This document shows positions 26,121 to 35,135 of a DNA stretch of 64,000 nucleotides, piece by piece. The DNA is from Aquisediminimonas profunda (lineage in GTDB: Bacteria > Pseudomonadota > Alphaproteobacteria > Sphingomonadales > Sphingomonadaceae): the NCBI RefSeq assembly GCF_019443285.1, contig NZ_CP080327.1, positions 496,001 to 560,000 of the forward strand. Reading direction: 5' to 3'. Position 1 is the stretch's first letter. Each line of letters opens with the position of its first letter. Under the pieces are notes generated by a model, which was given only the letters and a program-made list of their open reading frames with translations, was not told the DNA's origin and did not search any database. The translations under genes and the position numbers were made by a program.

Positions 26121-27178
26121 CCAGGATTTCCCCTCGCCTGGCTTCTCTGTGCAAAGTCCTGCCGGCGCGGAGACTGAGCCGCGCGAACCTGAAATACCTG
26201 GAGCAAGCTGTGCCAGCCGCTCGGCGCAAGCTCTACGTCGACGAGGCGCCCAGCGCACCTGCTCGTACGACAGCCGAGGATGCACTGGAAGTGCTGTCGG
26301 TCGAGTGCGGACGCCGGGCAATCCAAGAAGCCGGTCTTGGCACGGCCGATATCGACTATTTCATCACGTGTGAAACCGGTGCGACCGGTCAGCCGATCGC
26401 AACCCTTATCCAGCGCGAACTGGGCGTAAGCCCGCTCGTGCAGGCGCTGGCGTTGCAAAACGGCGCTTGCGGGATGATTGACGCGCTTGGGCTGGCCGCA
26501 GACCTAGTCGCCGCTGGCCAATGCCAACAGGTGCTCGTCGTCGCTCCGGCGATTTGGGACATCCGGGGCGAAGGCCTACTCGATCCCACGGATCCGAGTT
26601 ACGCAATGTTTGGCGATGCGGTCGCCGCCGCCGTGGTTTCTGATACCGGTAACATGGCGAAACTGCTGGCATACCGGAGCGCCACCGACGGCACTCCGTA
26701 CGAAATGATGGGGGCGCGCCTGCGGGACCGAAGGGACTGCACGCTATCTCCATTTGCACCAGTAGGTTCCGCGCAGGTGATGCATGGGGCCTATGTCGAC
26801 ATCGGCGATGATGCGCTCGACTGGATGGAGGGCAGCGCGGCGGGACTGCTCACGCGTGTGGTCGCAGGAGCCCTGTCGGACGCAGACGCCGCCGGCGAAA
26901 GCGTCGACTGGGTGGCATGGCAACCGTTCGGCAGTGCCGGGAGCACCTGGCTGACCGCCCTGCGCGCGGCGATGCCTTGGGCCCGACCGGCCGACCGCTT
27001 TTCCGAACTGGGCTGGACCGGCGCCGCCGGGCCGATGTTGTCATTGGATCGTATTCGGCAAAGCGCAGCTGCCGGCGCCCGTATCATCATTGCGGGCATC
27101 GGTGAGGGCGGCCAGGCGGCCGCCCTGCTGATCGAAGCCGGTCCAGGTTTTCCGGTTGGGCCTGCTAGCGCAGTGTAA
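26117..27178 (+). CDS. KAS III-like partner protein lacking His and Asn of the triad
   Basis: A 353-residue thiolase-fold protein. The cysteine is kept (Cys118 in Q-N-G-A-C-G-M), but the expected His position reads W-V-A-W-Q-P-F-G and the Asn position reads L-G-W-T-G-A-A. It should therefore not catalyse a normal decarboxylative condensation alone. The ATG overlaps the upstream stop by four bases. This active/degenerate pairing is like PqsC and PqsB, where the second subunit is structural or holds substrate. The 3' end overlaps the convergent P450 by 14 bases. Gene role inferred from architecture. Confidence 0.8.
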   Translation: MTRISPRLASLCKVLPARRLSRANLKYLEQAVPAARRKLYVDEAPSAPARTTAEDALEVLSVECGRRAIQEAGLGTADIDYFITCETGATGQPIATLIQRELGVSPLVQALALQNGACGMIDALGLAADLVAAGQCQQVLVVAPAIWDIRGEGLLDPTDPSYAMFGDAVAAAVVSDTGNMAKLLAYRSATDGTPYEMMGARLRDRRDCTLSPFAPVGSAQVMHGAYVDIGDDALDWMEGSAAGLLTRVVAGALSDADAAGESVDWVAWQPFGSAGSTWLTALRAAMPWARPADRFSELGWTGAAGPMLSLDRIRQSAAAGARIIIAGIGEGGQAAALLIEAGPGFPVGPASAV

Positions 27179-28364
27179 GCTCCAGCCTTCGAAAGCTCAG
27201 ATCCGGCACGCCTTCGCGCTCGAACGAACCCGTGATCGCGAATGACGAAGTGCGTGCCAGCAGTTCTTCTATAAAGACTCGCATCTCCATCCTGGCGATC
27301 GGTGCTCCGACACACAGATGCGTGCCCCGCCCGAAGGCATAGTTGCGGGACTTGGGGCGATCGATATCGAACTGAGTCGGCCGTTCGAAATAGGCCGGGT
27401 CATGGTTGGCCGCGCCGAAAAACGGCATCACCAGCTCGCCGCGGGATATCCTTTGTCCGGCAAGTTCAACGTCTTCAGTCGCGAGGCGAAACAGTCCCTG
27501 GACCGGACCTTCGATGCGCAGACACTCTTCCACTGCTTGCGGTATCAGGCTCGGATCAGCCCGCAGGCGGGCCTGCACATCGGGGTTAAGCGCCAGCAGC
27601 ATCACGGCGCTGAGCAAGGCGGACCGGGTTGTTTCATGTCCACCCAGAAGCACCAGCATCAGCATCTGCAGGGATTCGTCGTCGGACAGCGGCCTGTCGC
27701 CAATTTTGGACTGAAGGAGACCCGTGACGAGGTCATCCTCCGGCGAGGCGCGCCGCTGCTCGATCAATCCGTGGGCATAGTCGATCACCGGCACAAGCGC
27801 TGCAAAGCGGTGCTTGACCGCCTCCTCGGTCGTGTTGGCCACCTCGCCCGGCTTGCGGCCCGCCTGAGACTCCTGGATCACGGTCCATTCGGAATCCGGA
27901 ACACCTACCAAGCGACAAAGCACGCGCAAGGTCAACTCTTCAGCGACAGGTCGCAGATCGCCGCAGCCGGCATCCAGCAGCGGCTGCAACAGGCCGCCGA
28001 CGTAACCGCGCACGGCAGGGGTGAGCTGTTCGGCCTTCTTGGTATCGATCAGCCGGTTCAGGATCCGGCGATAAGGAGTATGCTCCGGCGGATCGCTTTC
28101 CATGGGAATCATGCGGGTGGGCCCGAACTGGTTCATCTCGTTTGAAAATCGCCCGGTATCCATCAGGACTTTGTCGACTTCCGCCTGCCCGAGAACTGCC
28201 CAGGCGGGAGAGCCGTCGGGCATGCTGATCCGCTTTACGGGACAGGCAGCGCGAGCCGCACCGTACAGTTCCTCGAGCGGCATCGGGGCGCGGTTCTGCA
28301 GCGCAGCCCATTCTCCGAAGACATTCCACGTTTGCTCTGCCACTTCGGCCCGAACCTCGTCCAT
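27165..28364 (-). CDS. Cytochrome P450
   Basis: A 399-residue soluble bacterial P450. The I-helix oxygen-activation motif L-G-G-H-E-T-T-R (about residue 245), the ExxR motif E-C-L-R and the heme loop F-G-R-G-T-H-L-C-V-G with Cys351 are all present. It hydroxylates an unknown substrate with electrons from a ferredoxin pair, and no ferredoxin gene was found in the window. It is closely related to the second P450 at 32.3 kb (for example G-D-L-R-P-V/I-A-E-E-L-T-L and F-A-A-L-x-P-V-x-D-Y-A). It is convergent with the KAS III pair and divergent from the SnoaL/receptor unit. Confidence 0.92.
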   Translation of the reverse strand: MDEVRAEVAEQTWNVFGEWAALQNRAPMPLEELYGAARAACPVKRISMPDGSPAWAVLGQAEVDKVLMDTGRFSNEMNQFGPTRMIPMESDPPEHTPYRRILNRLIDTKKAEQLTPAVRGYVGGLLQPLLDAGCGDLRPVAEELTLRVLCRLVGVPDSEWTVIQESQAGRKPGEVANTTEEAVKHRFAALVPVIDYAHGLIEQRRASPEDDLVTGLLQSKIGDRPLSDDESLQMLMLVLLGGHETTRSALLSAVMLLALNPDVQARLRADPSLIPQAVEECLRIEGPVQGLFRLATEDVELAGQRISRGELVMPFFGAANHDPAYFERPTQFDIDRPKSRNYAFGRGTHLCVGAPIARMEMRVFIEELLARTSSFAITGSFEREGVPDLSFRRLELTLR

Positions 28365-28421
28365 ATTCTCTCCTCTCAGGCGACCTCCCGGCGCCCACTA
28401 GCGCGATATAACTGTAGCATG

Positions 28422-28446
28422 ATACACTTTCAATATTGCGATATGA
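28422..28446. promoter_or_regulatory. Shared operator-like element before SnoaL gene
   Basis: Contains ATACACTTTCA followed by the near-palindrome ATATTGCGATAT (28433-28444) and GA. The first part matches the site at 24881, the second the perfect palindrome at 20510. It lies 19 bp before the SnoaL start and 58 bp before the P450 start, a good place for a repressor of both. Confidence 0.42.
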
Positions 28447-28464
28447 TAAATAGCGCAGTATAAC

Positions 28465-29070
28465 ATGCTCAACAATGCCGCGACGACGCCCGGCGATGGA
28501 GAGGGCTACACGCAGATGAATGTGAGATTTCCAACGTTCCGGATCGATGCAGCGCAGGTTGCCGACATGATGGCGATCCAGAACGTGCAGGCCGCTTACA
28601 TGATGTGCCTTGGCGCGGGCGCATTCGAGCAGATCCTTGAGCTGTTCGATCTGGCCGATCCTGATGTCTCGATTTCCTATGGCGGCAATCCGCCCCGCGT
28701 TGGTCCGGACGCAGTCAGAGCAGAATGGGCCGAATTTACGAACGTCTTCCGGAGCAATGGTCATGTGCTTGGCGCCCACGCGCTGACGACACCGATGATC
28801 GCCATCGACACCGACGGCCAGCACGCCCAGGGATCCTGGATGACCTGGGGCTTCACCTTCATGGGCAAGGGGTTCGGCCTAGACGAGCGCCGGGCAATGC
28901 CATCGCTATCAACCTACCGGAACCGATTTCGCAAGAATGACGGGATTTGGAAGTTGAGCAGGGTCGAATGGGAGATAGTCGCGACGATGGACCAGGTCGG
29001 GCTTGATCCCAATTGGGGCTGGGTTCGCGCGCCTGAGGCGGCGCCATTTCCATACTTATTATCGCAATAA
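28465..29070 (+). CDS. SnoaL-like (NTF2-fold) protein
   Basis: A 201-residue protein with the cone-shaped NTF2/SnoaL fold pattern: a helical start (V-A-D-M-M-A-I-Q-N-V-Q-A-A-Y), then beta strands including D-V-S-I-S-Y-G-G and G-S-W-M-T-W-G-F-T-F. Members act as small hydratases, isomerases or cyclases, or as ring-hydroxylase accessory proteins. The start may instead be ATG 28516, which has GGAGAGG upstream. It lies 38 bp before the TonB receptor on the same strand, probably in one transcript. Function unknown beyond the fold. Confidence 0.7.
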   Translation: MLNNAATTPGDGEGYTQMNVRFPTFRIDAAQVADMMAIQNVQAAYMMCLGAGAFEQILELFDLADPDVSISYGGNPPRVGPDAVRAEWAEFTNVFRSNGHVLGAHALTTPMIAIDTDGQHAQGSWMTWGFTFMGKGFGLDERRAMPSLSTYRNRFRKNDGIWKLSRVEWEIVATMDQVGLDPNWGWVRAPEAAPFPYLLSQ

Positions 29071-29108
29071 CATTGGTTCTCGAAACCAACATCCGAAGGG
29101 AGGCAATA

Positions 29109-31424
29109 ATGACCATTTTATCGCGCCGCACTTGGCTGGTTGCCACGGCCAGCATCGCAGCACTTAACGTGCCCGTCATGGCACAGGCGCAGGAGGCTGC
29201 AACGACGAACAATGACGTCGGCGCCGTTCAGGACATCATCGTTACGGCGGAACGTCGCGAAACCAGGCTGCAGGACACGCCGATCAGCATTACCGCGCTC
29301 AGCGCGAACACGCTTGCCGACCGCGGCATCCGCAACCTTGGCGACCTCGGCGCAACGGCGCCCAATCTCAGCATCGTGCAATCATCGTCGTTCGGCGGCG
29401 GCTCCACGCTGCAAGCCTACATTCGTGGCGTCGGTGCTGCCGATTACCTGTTCCCCAACGACCCAGGCGTCGGCCTCTATGTGGATGGCGTGTATGTGGC
29501 TCGTACCATGGGTGGAATGCAGGCGATCACCGACGTTGAGCGCATCGAAGTTCTTAAGGGCCCGCAGGGCACCCTGTTCGGTCGGAATACGATCGGTGGT
29601 GCCATCAGCATCACCACCGTTCAACCCAAGCTGACGGGAAGTCCGGCATTCGACATCGAAGCACGCACGGGCAGCTTCAGCCGGTTCGACGGCATCGTCA
29701 ACGTCAATGCGCCCCTGGCCGATGGAACCGCAGGGCTTAAGCTTTCGGCTGCCCGGATCAGCGCCAATGGCTTCGGGCATCAGCTCACAACCGGAAAGGA
29801 TCTGGGCGACGAAGGCAAATGGGTTTTCCGCGGCGCCTTGCGTATCGCTCCATCGGATCGCCTCGATCTGACGTTGAGCGGTGACTATAGCGTGCAACGG
29901 CAGAACGGCCCGGCTGGTGGCATCAGCCGCCTATACCCGTCGGTGCCGACGGGGGGGTTCCGGGTCCGCGAAGACCTCTACAATCCGTTCATCGCCCCGT
30001 ATCTCAACCCAATCCTCGGATTGCCGGCAGGCACGGTCTTCGATCAGCGCTTCTTTACAGGCAACCTGCGCTACAATTACGCGACTGGTCCGTCCTACGA
30101 CAATCACGATATCTGGGGGCTGTCGCTTAACGGTAGCTATGAGGCGGCGGACTGGCTCACCGTCAAGTCGATCACCGCCTATCGCTATCTCAAAAGCGAT
30201 GTTGCGGTGGATGCCGATGGCACGCCTTACCCCGTCTTCCACAGCAGCCCGCACGAAACCAGCAAGCAGTTCAGCCAGGAAATCCAGCTTACCGGCAGTA
30301 CTTTCGGGGACCGCCTGAGTTATCTGGTGGGCGGATACTACTCCCACGAGCGTGCAACCGATCGTACCGACGTCGACATCTATCGGGGGGCAGCGCCAGC
30401 CGGCTTGCCGTTCTTGTCACTGTCACAGGTCAGTGCCACGGCCATCCGCACCAGCAGCTATGCGGTGTTCACTGAAGAGCGCTTCAAGGTTCTCCAAAAC
30501 GTGACTCTGATCGTGGGCGGCCGGTACACGTCCGATCACAAAGTCTATGACAAGCGCGTGTCGGTGACCGAGCTTGGTTTTGACCTCGTGCCGCAAACCA
30601 GGCTCAAGGACACGTTTTCGGCATTTACACCCAAGGTGGGCATCGACTGGAAACCCACCAGCGGCATCCTGCTCTACGGCACCTATTCGCAGGGGTTCAA
30701 GAGCGGCGGCTGGAACAGCCGGGACAACAATGTCAACGCTGCGGTCGGCAATCAGCCGTTCCGCCCCGAGCGTGCCGAAACGTTCGAAATCGGTCTGAAG
30801 GCCGACTGGCTGGACCGGGCGCTTCGGACAAACCTCGCCTTGTTCACTTCGAAGTACAAGGACATTCAGCTGACGACCCTGTTCCTCGATCCCAATACCG
30901 GCGCGCCGACCAGCACGATCGAGAACGGCGGCGATGCCCGCATCAAGGGCTTTGAAGCTGAAATTACCGCGGTTCCCGTCCGCGGACTGACGCTCAACCT
31001 CAACGCGGGGTACATCGACGACCACTACCTGAGCATTTCGCCCAACGCCGTTCGGACCGGAATCACTCTAGCGGACCGCCTATCAAACATCTCACGGTGG
31101 AATGCCTACGCTGGTGCCACCTATGAAACATCGGTCGGCGGCTTGGGGACAGTGCGCATCCATGGCGATGCGACGTATCGCAGCCAGGTCTACTTCGATA
31201 ACCTGAATACTGCCGAAATTTCCCAGCCCGGGTACACGCTGTATACCGCTCGGATTGCGTTCACGCCCGCAGCCCTACCCAAATTGGAACTTGCTGTCAG
31301 CGGAACCAATCTCACCGACAAGACCTACAAGATTACTAGCTTTCTGGGTTCGGTCTCGGGATACGACTACAGCTATATCGGTCGTCCGCGTGAAATCACT
31401 ATTTCAGCGAAGTACAAGTTCTAA
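29109..31424 (+). CDS. TonB-dependent outer-membrane receptor
   Basis: A 771-residue receptor. The signal peptide ends near A-Q-A-Q-E, the TonB box D-I-I-V-T-A-E-R-R is at about residue 43, the plug has R-I-E-V-L-K-G-P-Q-G-T-L-F-G-R-N-T-I-G-G, and the barrel ends I-S-A-K-Y-K-F. ATG 29109 with GGGAGG seven bases upstream is preferred to a frame starting 36 bases earlier. It is less like the other two receptors than they are like each other (E-T-R-L-Q-D-T-P-I-S after the box). It follows the SnoaL gene and precedes a convergent TetR, so it belongs to the P450-linked uptake unit. Confidence 0.92.
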   Translation: MTILSRRTWLVATASIAALNVPVMAQAQEAATTNNDVGAVQDIIVTAERRETRLQDTPISITALSANTLADRGIRNLGDLGATAPNLSIVQSSSFGGGSTLQAYIRGVGAADYLFPNDPGVGLYVDGVYVARTMGGMQAITDVERIEVLKGPQGTLFGRNTIGGAISITTVQPKLTGSPAFDIEARTGSFSRFDGIVNVNAPLADGTAGLKLSAARISANGFGHQLTTGKDLGDEGKWVFRGALRIAPSDRLDLTLSGDYSVQRQNGPAGGISRLYPSVPTGGFRVREDLYNPFIAPYLNPILGLPAGTVFDQRFFTGNLRYNYATGPSYDNHDIWGLSLNGSYEAADWLTVKSITAYRYLKSDVAVDADGTPYPVFHSSPHETSKQFSQEIQLTGSTFGDRLSYLVGGYYSHERATDRTDVDIYRGAAPAGLPFLSLSQVSATAIRTSSYAVFTEERFKVLQNVTLIVGGRYTSDHKVYDKRVSVTELGFDLVPQTRLKDTFSAFTPKVGIDWKPTSGILLYGTYSQGFKSGGWNSRDNNVNAAVGNQPFRPERAETFEIGLKADWLDRALRTNLALFTSKYKDIQLTTLFLDPNTGAPTSTIENGGDARIKGFEAEITAVPVRGLTLNLNAGYIDDHYLSISPNAVRTGITLADRLSNISRWNAYAGATYETSVGGLGTVRIHGDATYRSQVYFDNLNTAEISQPGYTLYTARIAFTPAALPKLELAVSGTNLTDKTYKITSFLGSVSGYDYSYIGRPREITISAKYKF

Positions 31425-31455
31425 CAGCGTCGGCCACGTGCGAGCGCCGGGAGGA

Positions 31456-32115
31456 TCAGATCTTACTGGCGCTCGCAAGCATCCCCACCAGCTTGTCTCG
31501 GTGCTCATCATCAAGAAAGCCCAGCATGGCCAGACCGCAGCTCCGCTTGCTGGCCTGATCGATTTCCGCTTCCGAAAGGTCTCCGGACAAATAGAGCATC
31601 AGCACGCCCGCAAAGGTGATGGCCAGTTGCTTGGGCAACTGGTCCCGCACGGTCGACGGAAGGTCGGGATTGAGGCCCTCCCCCTCGTTGAGGGCAAGTT
31701 GCCACAAACCCACGCTCCTCGTGTCGAACTCAATCTTGTTTATGCCCGATCGCTCGAAAAAAAACGAGGCAAGCGTTGCCCTGAAGATCGTTGGCTCGGC
31801 CAGGTAGACGTCCATGCTGACGTCGAGCAGCGTCATGGCACGCGAAACGACATCGTGAGCTGGTCTGCGCTCTTCGAACTGCCGGGTAATTTCACTCAGA
31901 TCGCGCTCGGCCAGGGCGCGAAGTATGCCTTGCTTGGTGCCGAAATGATTGAAGACTGTGACCGGACTTACGCCGGCCTCTGCGGCAAGCTGCCGCACGG
32001 AGAAATCCTCGACGCGATCGCGCGACAATATGCCATGGGCAGCGTCCAAAATCGTCTTGCGCGCGAGTTCCCGCCTGCGGTCGGCAAGGCGGGCCGGTGG
32101 GGTTATGACAGGCAT
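31456..32115 (-). CDS. TetR-family transcriptional regulator
   Basis: A 219-residue regulator with helix-turn-helix F-S-V-R-Q-L-A-A-E-A-G-V-S-P-V-T-V-F at about residues 38-55 followed by N-H-F-G-T-K-Q-G-I-L-R-A-L. It is a paralogue of the TetR protein at 24.0 kb. It is divergent from the P450 operon at 32.3 kb, and a perfect 14-bp palindrome stands between the two, so it most likely represses that operon and itself. The effector is probably the P450 substrate (inference). Confidence 0.87.
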   Translation of the reverse strand: MPVITPPARLADRRRELARKTILDAAHGILSRDRVEDFSVRQLAAEAGVSPVTVFNHFGTKQGILRALAERDLSEITRQFEERRPAHDVVSRAMTLLDVSMDVYLAEPTIFRATLASFFFERSGINKIEFDTRSVGLWQLALNEGEGLNPDLPSTVRDQLPKQLAITFAGVLMLYLSGDLSEAEIDQASKRSCGLAMLGFLDDEHRDKLVGMLASASKI

Positions 32116-32222
32116 CCAAATCCTTCGATCAAGCGCGCGCGGGTGACAGCGTTCGGATCGTGACGTCCTCCACCGGTCATGACTGCGGCAATCATTAGCT
32201 TAGGTCAAGTGGATGCAGTTCT

Positions 32223-32236
32223 TGAACCATGGTTCA
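32223..32236. promoter_or_regulatory. Perfect palindrome TGAACCATGGTTCA, likely TetR operator
   Basis: A 14-bp perfect inverted repeat lies 66 bp before the P450 start and 107 bp upstream of the divergent TetR start. Just downstream is GTATA-ACG-GTATA, an AT-rich stretch that could be part of the promoter. Size and position fit a TetR operator. Confidence 0.5.
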
Positions 32237-32301
32237 TTTAACGTATAACGGTATAAATGGAATGTGTCCCTGACCGTTCCGAGTCGGCTGAGGAGCGCTT
32301 T

Positions 32302-33486
32302 ATGGATACATGGGACATACAGGCAGACTGGCGAGCACAGCAGGCAACGCCGGACGGTGCCATCTTTCCTGTCTATGAATCCCGACGCGCCACCTGTCCG
32401 GTGCAGCGGGTCGCGCTGGCTCCCGGAAAAGAAGCATGGGTCGTCATCGGACAGTCCGAGGTCGAGCAGGTGCTGCTCGATACGGAAACGTTCTCGAGCG
32501 CGCAATATTTGTTCGGCCCGGAACTTACCATCCCGATCGAACTCGATCCGCCGGTCCACAGCCACTTCCGCCGCATCCTCAATCAACTGATCAATGCCCG
32601 CACCGCATCCGCCTTGGAACCGCGCGTGCGCCAGCATGCCATCAGGCTGCTCACACCCTTCGTCGCTGCTGGTGGCGGAGACTTACGCCCGATCGCCGAG
32701 GAATTGACCCTCAAGGTTCTGTGCGACCTTCTGGGCATTTCCGACGCGGAATGGGAAATGATCCATGAAACGCAGAAAGGCCTCGTCGCTTCCGAAATAG
32801 CCGTCACCGACGACGAGATGGTCTCGAACCGCTTCGCCGCACTGAAGCCGGTGATGGATTATGCCCAGAACCTCATCGACCTTCGCCGTGCAAACCCTTC
32901 TGAAGATTTTGTCAGCGGACTGTTGGACGCCAAGGTCGAAGGCCGCAGTCTGACCAATTCCGAGATAATCCAGATCATGGTTCTCATCCTGATGGCCGGC
33001 CACGAGACCACCCGGACGGCGATCGAAGGCAGCACCTTGCTGCTGGCCCAGCATCCCGAGGAGCAGGCTCGTCTGAGGGCTGACCCGGCCCTGTTGCGCA
33101 ACGCTATTGAAGAATGCCTCCGCATCGAATCTCCCGTCCAGGCCCTAAATCGCAAAACGACCACTGAGGTTTCGTTGGCCGGCGTGACAATTGCGGCCGG
33201 GGCGCAAGTCATGCCCGCCTATGGCGCGGCCAATTTCGACGAAGGCGCCTTCCGCTGCCCCGCTGATTTTCAGATCGATCGCAGCGCGAACCGCCATTTC
33301 GCTTTCGGGCGCGGCATTCACACCTGCCTGGGAGCGCCGATCGCGCGCATGGAACTGAGGGTGTTCTTCGAGGAATTCCTCCGGATGACGAAGAGCTTTT
33401 CCGTCAGTGGCAACGTGCAGAGAGCAGATTGGCCCGACAGCACCTTGTGCCGGCTCGACGTTCAGCTCGTGCCTTCGGAATGGTGA
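32302..33486 (+). CDS. Cytochrome P450
   Basis: A 394-residue P450, first of a three-gene overlapping operon. The I-helix motif M-A-G-H-E-T-T-R, ExxR motif E-C-L-R and heme loop F-G-R-G-I-H-T-C-L-G with Cys342 are intact. ATG 32302 follows a GAGGAGCG site and is preferred to an in-frame start 45 bases earlier. It is a paralogue of the P450 at 27.2 kb. The stop overlaps the start region of the di-heme cytochrome gene. A cytoplasmic P450 co-translated with exported c-type heme proteins is unusual and may link two steps of one pathway. Confidence 0.91.
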   Translation: MDTWDIQADWRAQQATPDGAIFPVYESRRATCPVQRVALAPGKEAWVVIGQSEVEQVLLDTETFSSAQYLFGPELTIPIELDPPVHSHFRRILNQLINARTASALEPRVRQHAIRLLTPFVAAGGGDLRPIAEELTLKVLCDLLGISDAEWEMIHETQKGLVASEIAVTDDEMVSNRFAALKPVMDYAQNLIDLRRANPSEDFVSGLLDAKVEGRSLTNSEIIQIMVLILMAGHETTRTAIEGSTLLLAQHPEEQARLRADPALLRNAIEECLRIESPVQALNRKTTTEVSLAGVTIAAGAQVMPAYGAANFDEGAFRCPADFQIDRSANRHFAFGRGIHTCLGAPIARMELRVFFEEFLRMTKSFSVSGNVQRADWPDSTLCRLDVQLVPSEW

Positions 33487-35135
33487 TGGCAATGGCAATT
33501 TCGTCCGGCATACGACGCGCGATATTGGGGCTGAGCTGCGCTGCCGCGATGCTGTCTATTGGATACCGCGCCTTCGGCACCCCACCGGACGAAATGCAAT
33601 ATGAGACCGGTCCCGGAGCGAGTGAGCCTACTGGCCAGGCTGCGGGCGCATCGGACTGGTGGGCTCCGGGCGGCGATTATCGCCTGACCGGACAGGTAGA
33701 CTTTCCAAACGACTTTGGCACCGTGGGTGTCTTGAACCATGGCAGCGACGTATCGACGCGGGGCCATCCCTTCTTCACGCCAATCGGTCGTAACGGACGG
33801 GCCTGTGTCAGCTGCCACCAACCGTCAGCCGGCATGAGCATCACGCCGGCCCTGCTGCGCAAACGATGGGAGGCGACCGGTGGAAGGGATCCCGTATTTG
33901 CGGCAATTGACGGATCAAACTGTCCAAGCCTGCCGCAGCGCAGTCGCGCCTCTCATTCGCTTCTTCTCGACCATGGCTTGATCCGGATTGGCCTAGCCTG
34001 GCCGCCCCGCTCGCCAAATGGAACCGCCATTCGCCCCGAGTTCGATATCGAAGTTGTGAGCGACCCCACGGGTTGCAATCTCGATAGCCAGTATGGGATA
34101 AACAGCGCCAATCCGACGGTTTCGGTGTTCCGGCGTCCGCGCCTGCCCGCAAATCTGCGCTATTCAGCAAGCGTGCTGGGCCGCTGGGACGTGAAGCTTG
34201 GCCGCGTCTTGCCCCGCGATCCCGTCACAGGGAAATTTCTCAACAACAACATTCTGGCCGATAACCGGCAGAATTCACTTGAGGGACAGGCGACGGAGGC
34301 CGCTCTCTCGCACCTGCAGGCGAAGGGACCGCCATCCGCTGCCGTCATTGGCCAGATCGTGCAATTTGAACGGCAACTCTATGTTGCCCAGAGCAGCGAC
34401 AAGGTTGGCGGCTGGCTGAACACCGGTGGGGCCAGTGCCGGACCACGCGCTCTGGCGACAGGCAAGGCAGGGGTGCTTGGCGTCTATCCAGGCCGGCCGC
34501 CGTTTCCCGAATTGGAAGGGTGGAAGACCGCGTCTGCCTTGGCTGGGCTCAAGGGAACTTTCATCTTCCCCCGCCCTGCTCCAGCTGCAGTTCGCCCGGA
34601 TCAGGAGCGCGAAACGCGCTCGCAGCGAGAGTTTCGAGATTCGGTGGCCCGAGGCTATGAGATCTACGCCTACCGGGCCTTCGTCATCGATGATGTTTCC
34701 CGGCTTAACTCGGTGGGTCTGGGCAATCCGATGAAGCTTTCATGCATCAACTGCCACAACATGCAGCGCACGGGCATGGATAATGCCCCGGGCTATATGG
34801 ACATTGGCACCGCCAATATCGCGCGACAGGCTATTGCCACGCCCTATTTGCCGCTCTTCAGGATCACCTGCCACCAGGACGCTCCTCCGCACCCCTATCT
34901 GGGACGCGTCATTCTCACGCACGATCCTGGCCGGGCGCTGATATCCGGGCTGTGCGCCGACGTCGGCGCGATCAATATGCAGCAAATCCGCGGATTGGCA
35001 GCGCGGCCACCCTATTTTTCCAACGGTCTGGCCGCCACGATCGCAGATATTGTCGAATTTTATGACAAGAGATTCAACATGAAGCTTGATCCGCAAGAAA
35101 AGGCCGATCTGGCGAACGTCCTGAGGGTCCTGTGA
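33480..35135 (+). CDS. Di-heme c-type cytochrome, MauG/cytochrome c peroxidase superfamily
   Basis: A 551-residue exported protein. A signal segment spans about residues 10-33. Two heme c motifs are clear: C-V-S-C-H at 109-113 and C-I-N-C-H at 422-426. The C-terminus A-R-P-P-Y-F-S-N-G-L-A-A-T-I-A-D-I-V-E-F-Y is typical of MauG-type proteins. Members oxidise partner proteins or small molecules in the periplasm using peroxide or O2; RoxA-type rubber oxygenases also belong here. The N-terminal heme domain is longer than in simple peroxidases. Start ATG 33480 overlaps the P450 stop; 33486 is also possible. Confidence 0.82.
   Translation: MVMAMAISSGIRRAILGLSCAAAMLSIGYRAFGTPPDEMQYETGPGASEPTGQAAGASDWWAPGGDYRLTGQVDFPNDFGTVGVLNHGSDVSTRGHPFFTPIGRNGRACVSCHQPSAGMSITPALLRKRWEATGGRDPVFAAIDGSNCPSLPQRSRASHSLLLDHGLIRIGLAWPPRSPNGTAIRPEFDIEVVSDPTGCNLDSQYGINSANPTVSVFRRPRLPANLRYSASVLGRWDVKLGRVLPRDPVTGKFLNNNILADNRQNSLEGQATEAALSHLQAKGPPSAAVIGQIVQFERQLYVAQSSDKVGGWLNTGGASAGPRALATGKAGVLGVYPGRPPFPELEGWKTASALAGLKGTFIFPRPAPAAVRPDQERETRSQREFRDSVARGYEIYAYRAFVIDDVSRLNSVGLGNPMKLSCINCHNMQRTGMDNAPGYMDIGTANIARQAIATPYLPLFRITCHQDAPPHPYLGRVILTHDPGRALISGLCADVGAINMQQIRGLAARPPYFSNGLAATIADIVEFYDKRFNMKLDPQEKADLANVLRVL

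Noticed and set aside
25059-27178. Alkylquinolone biosynthesis based on the PqsBC-like pair
   Set aside because: No anthranilate-CoA ligase, PqsD-like or PqsE-like genes are nearby, and the setting is catabolic. Only the two-subunit architecture is comparable.
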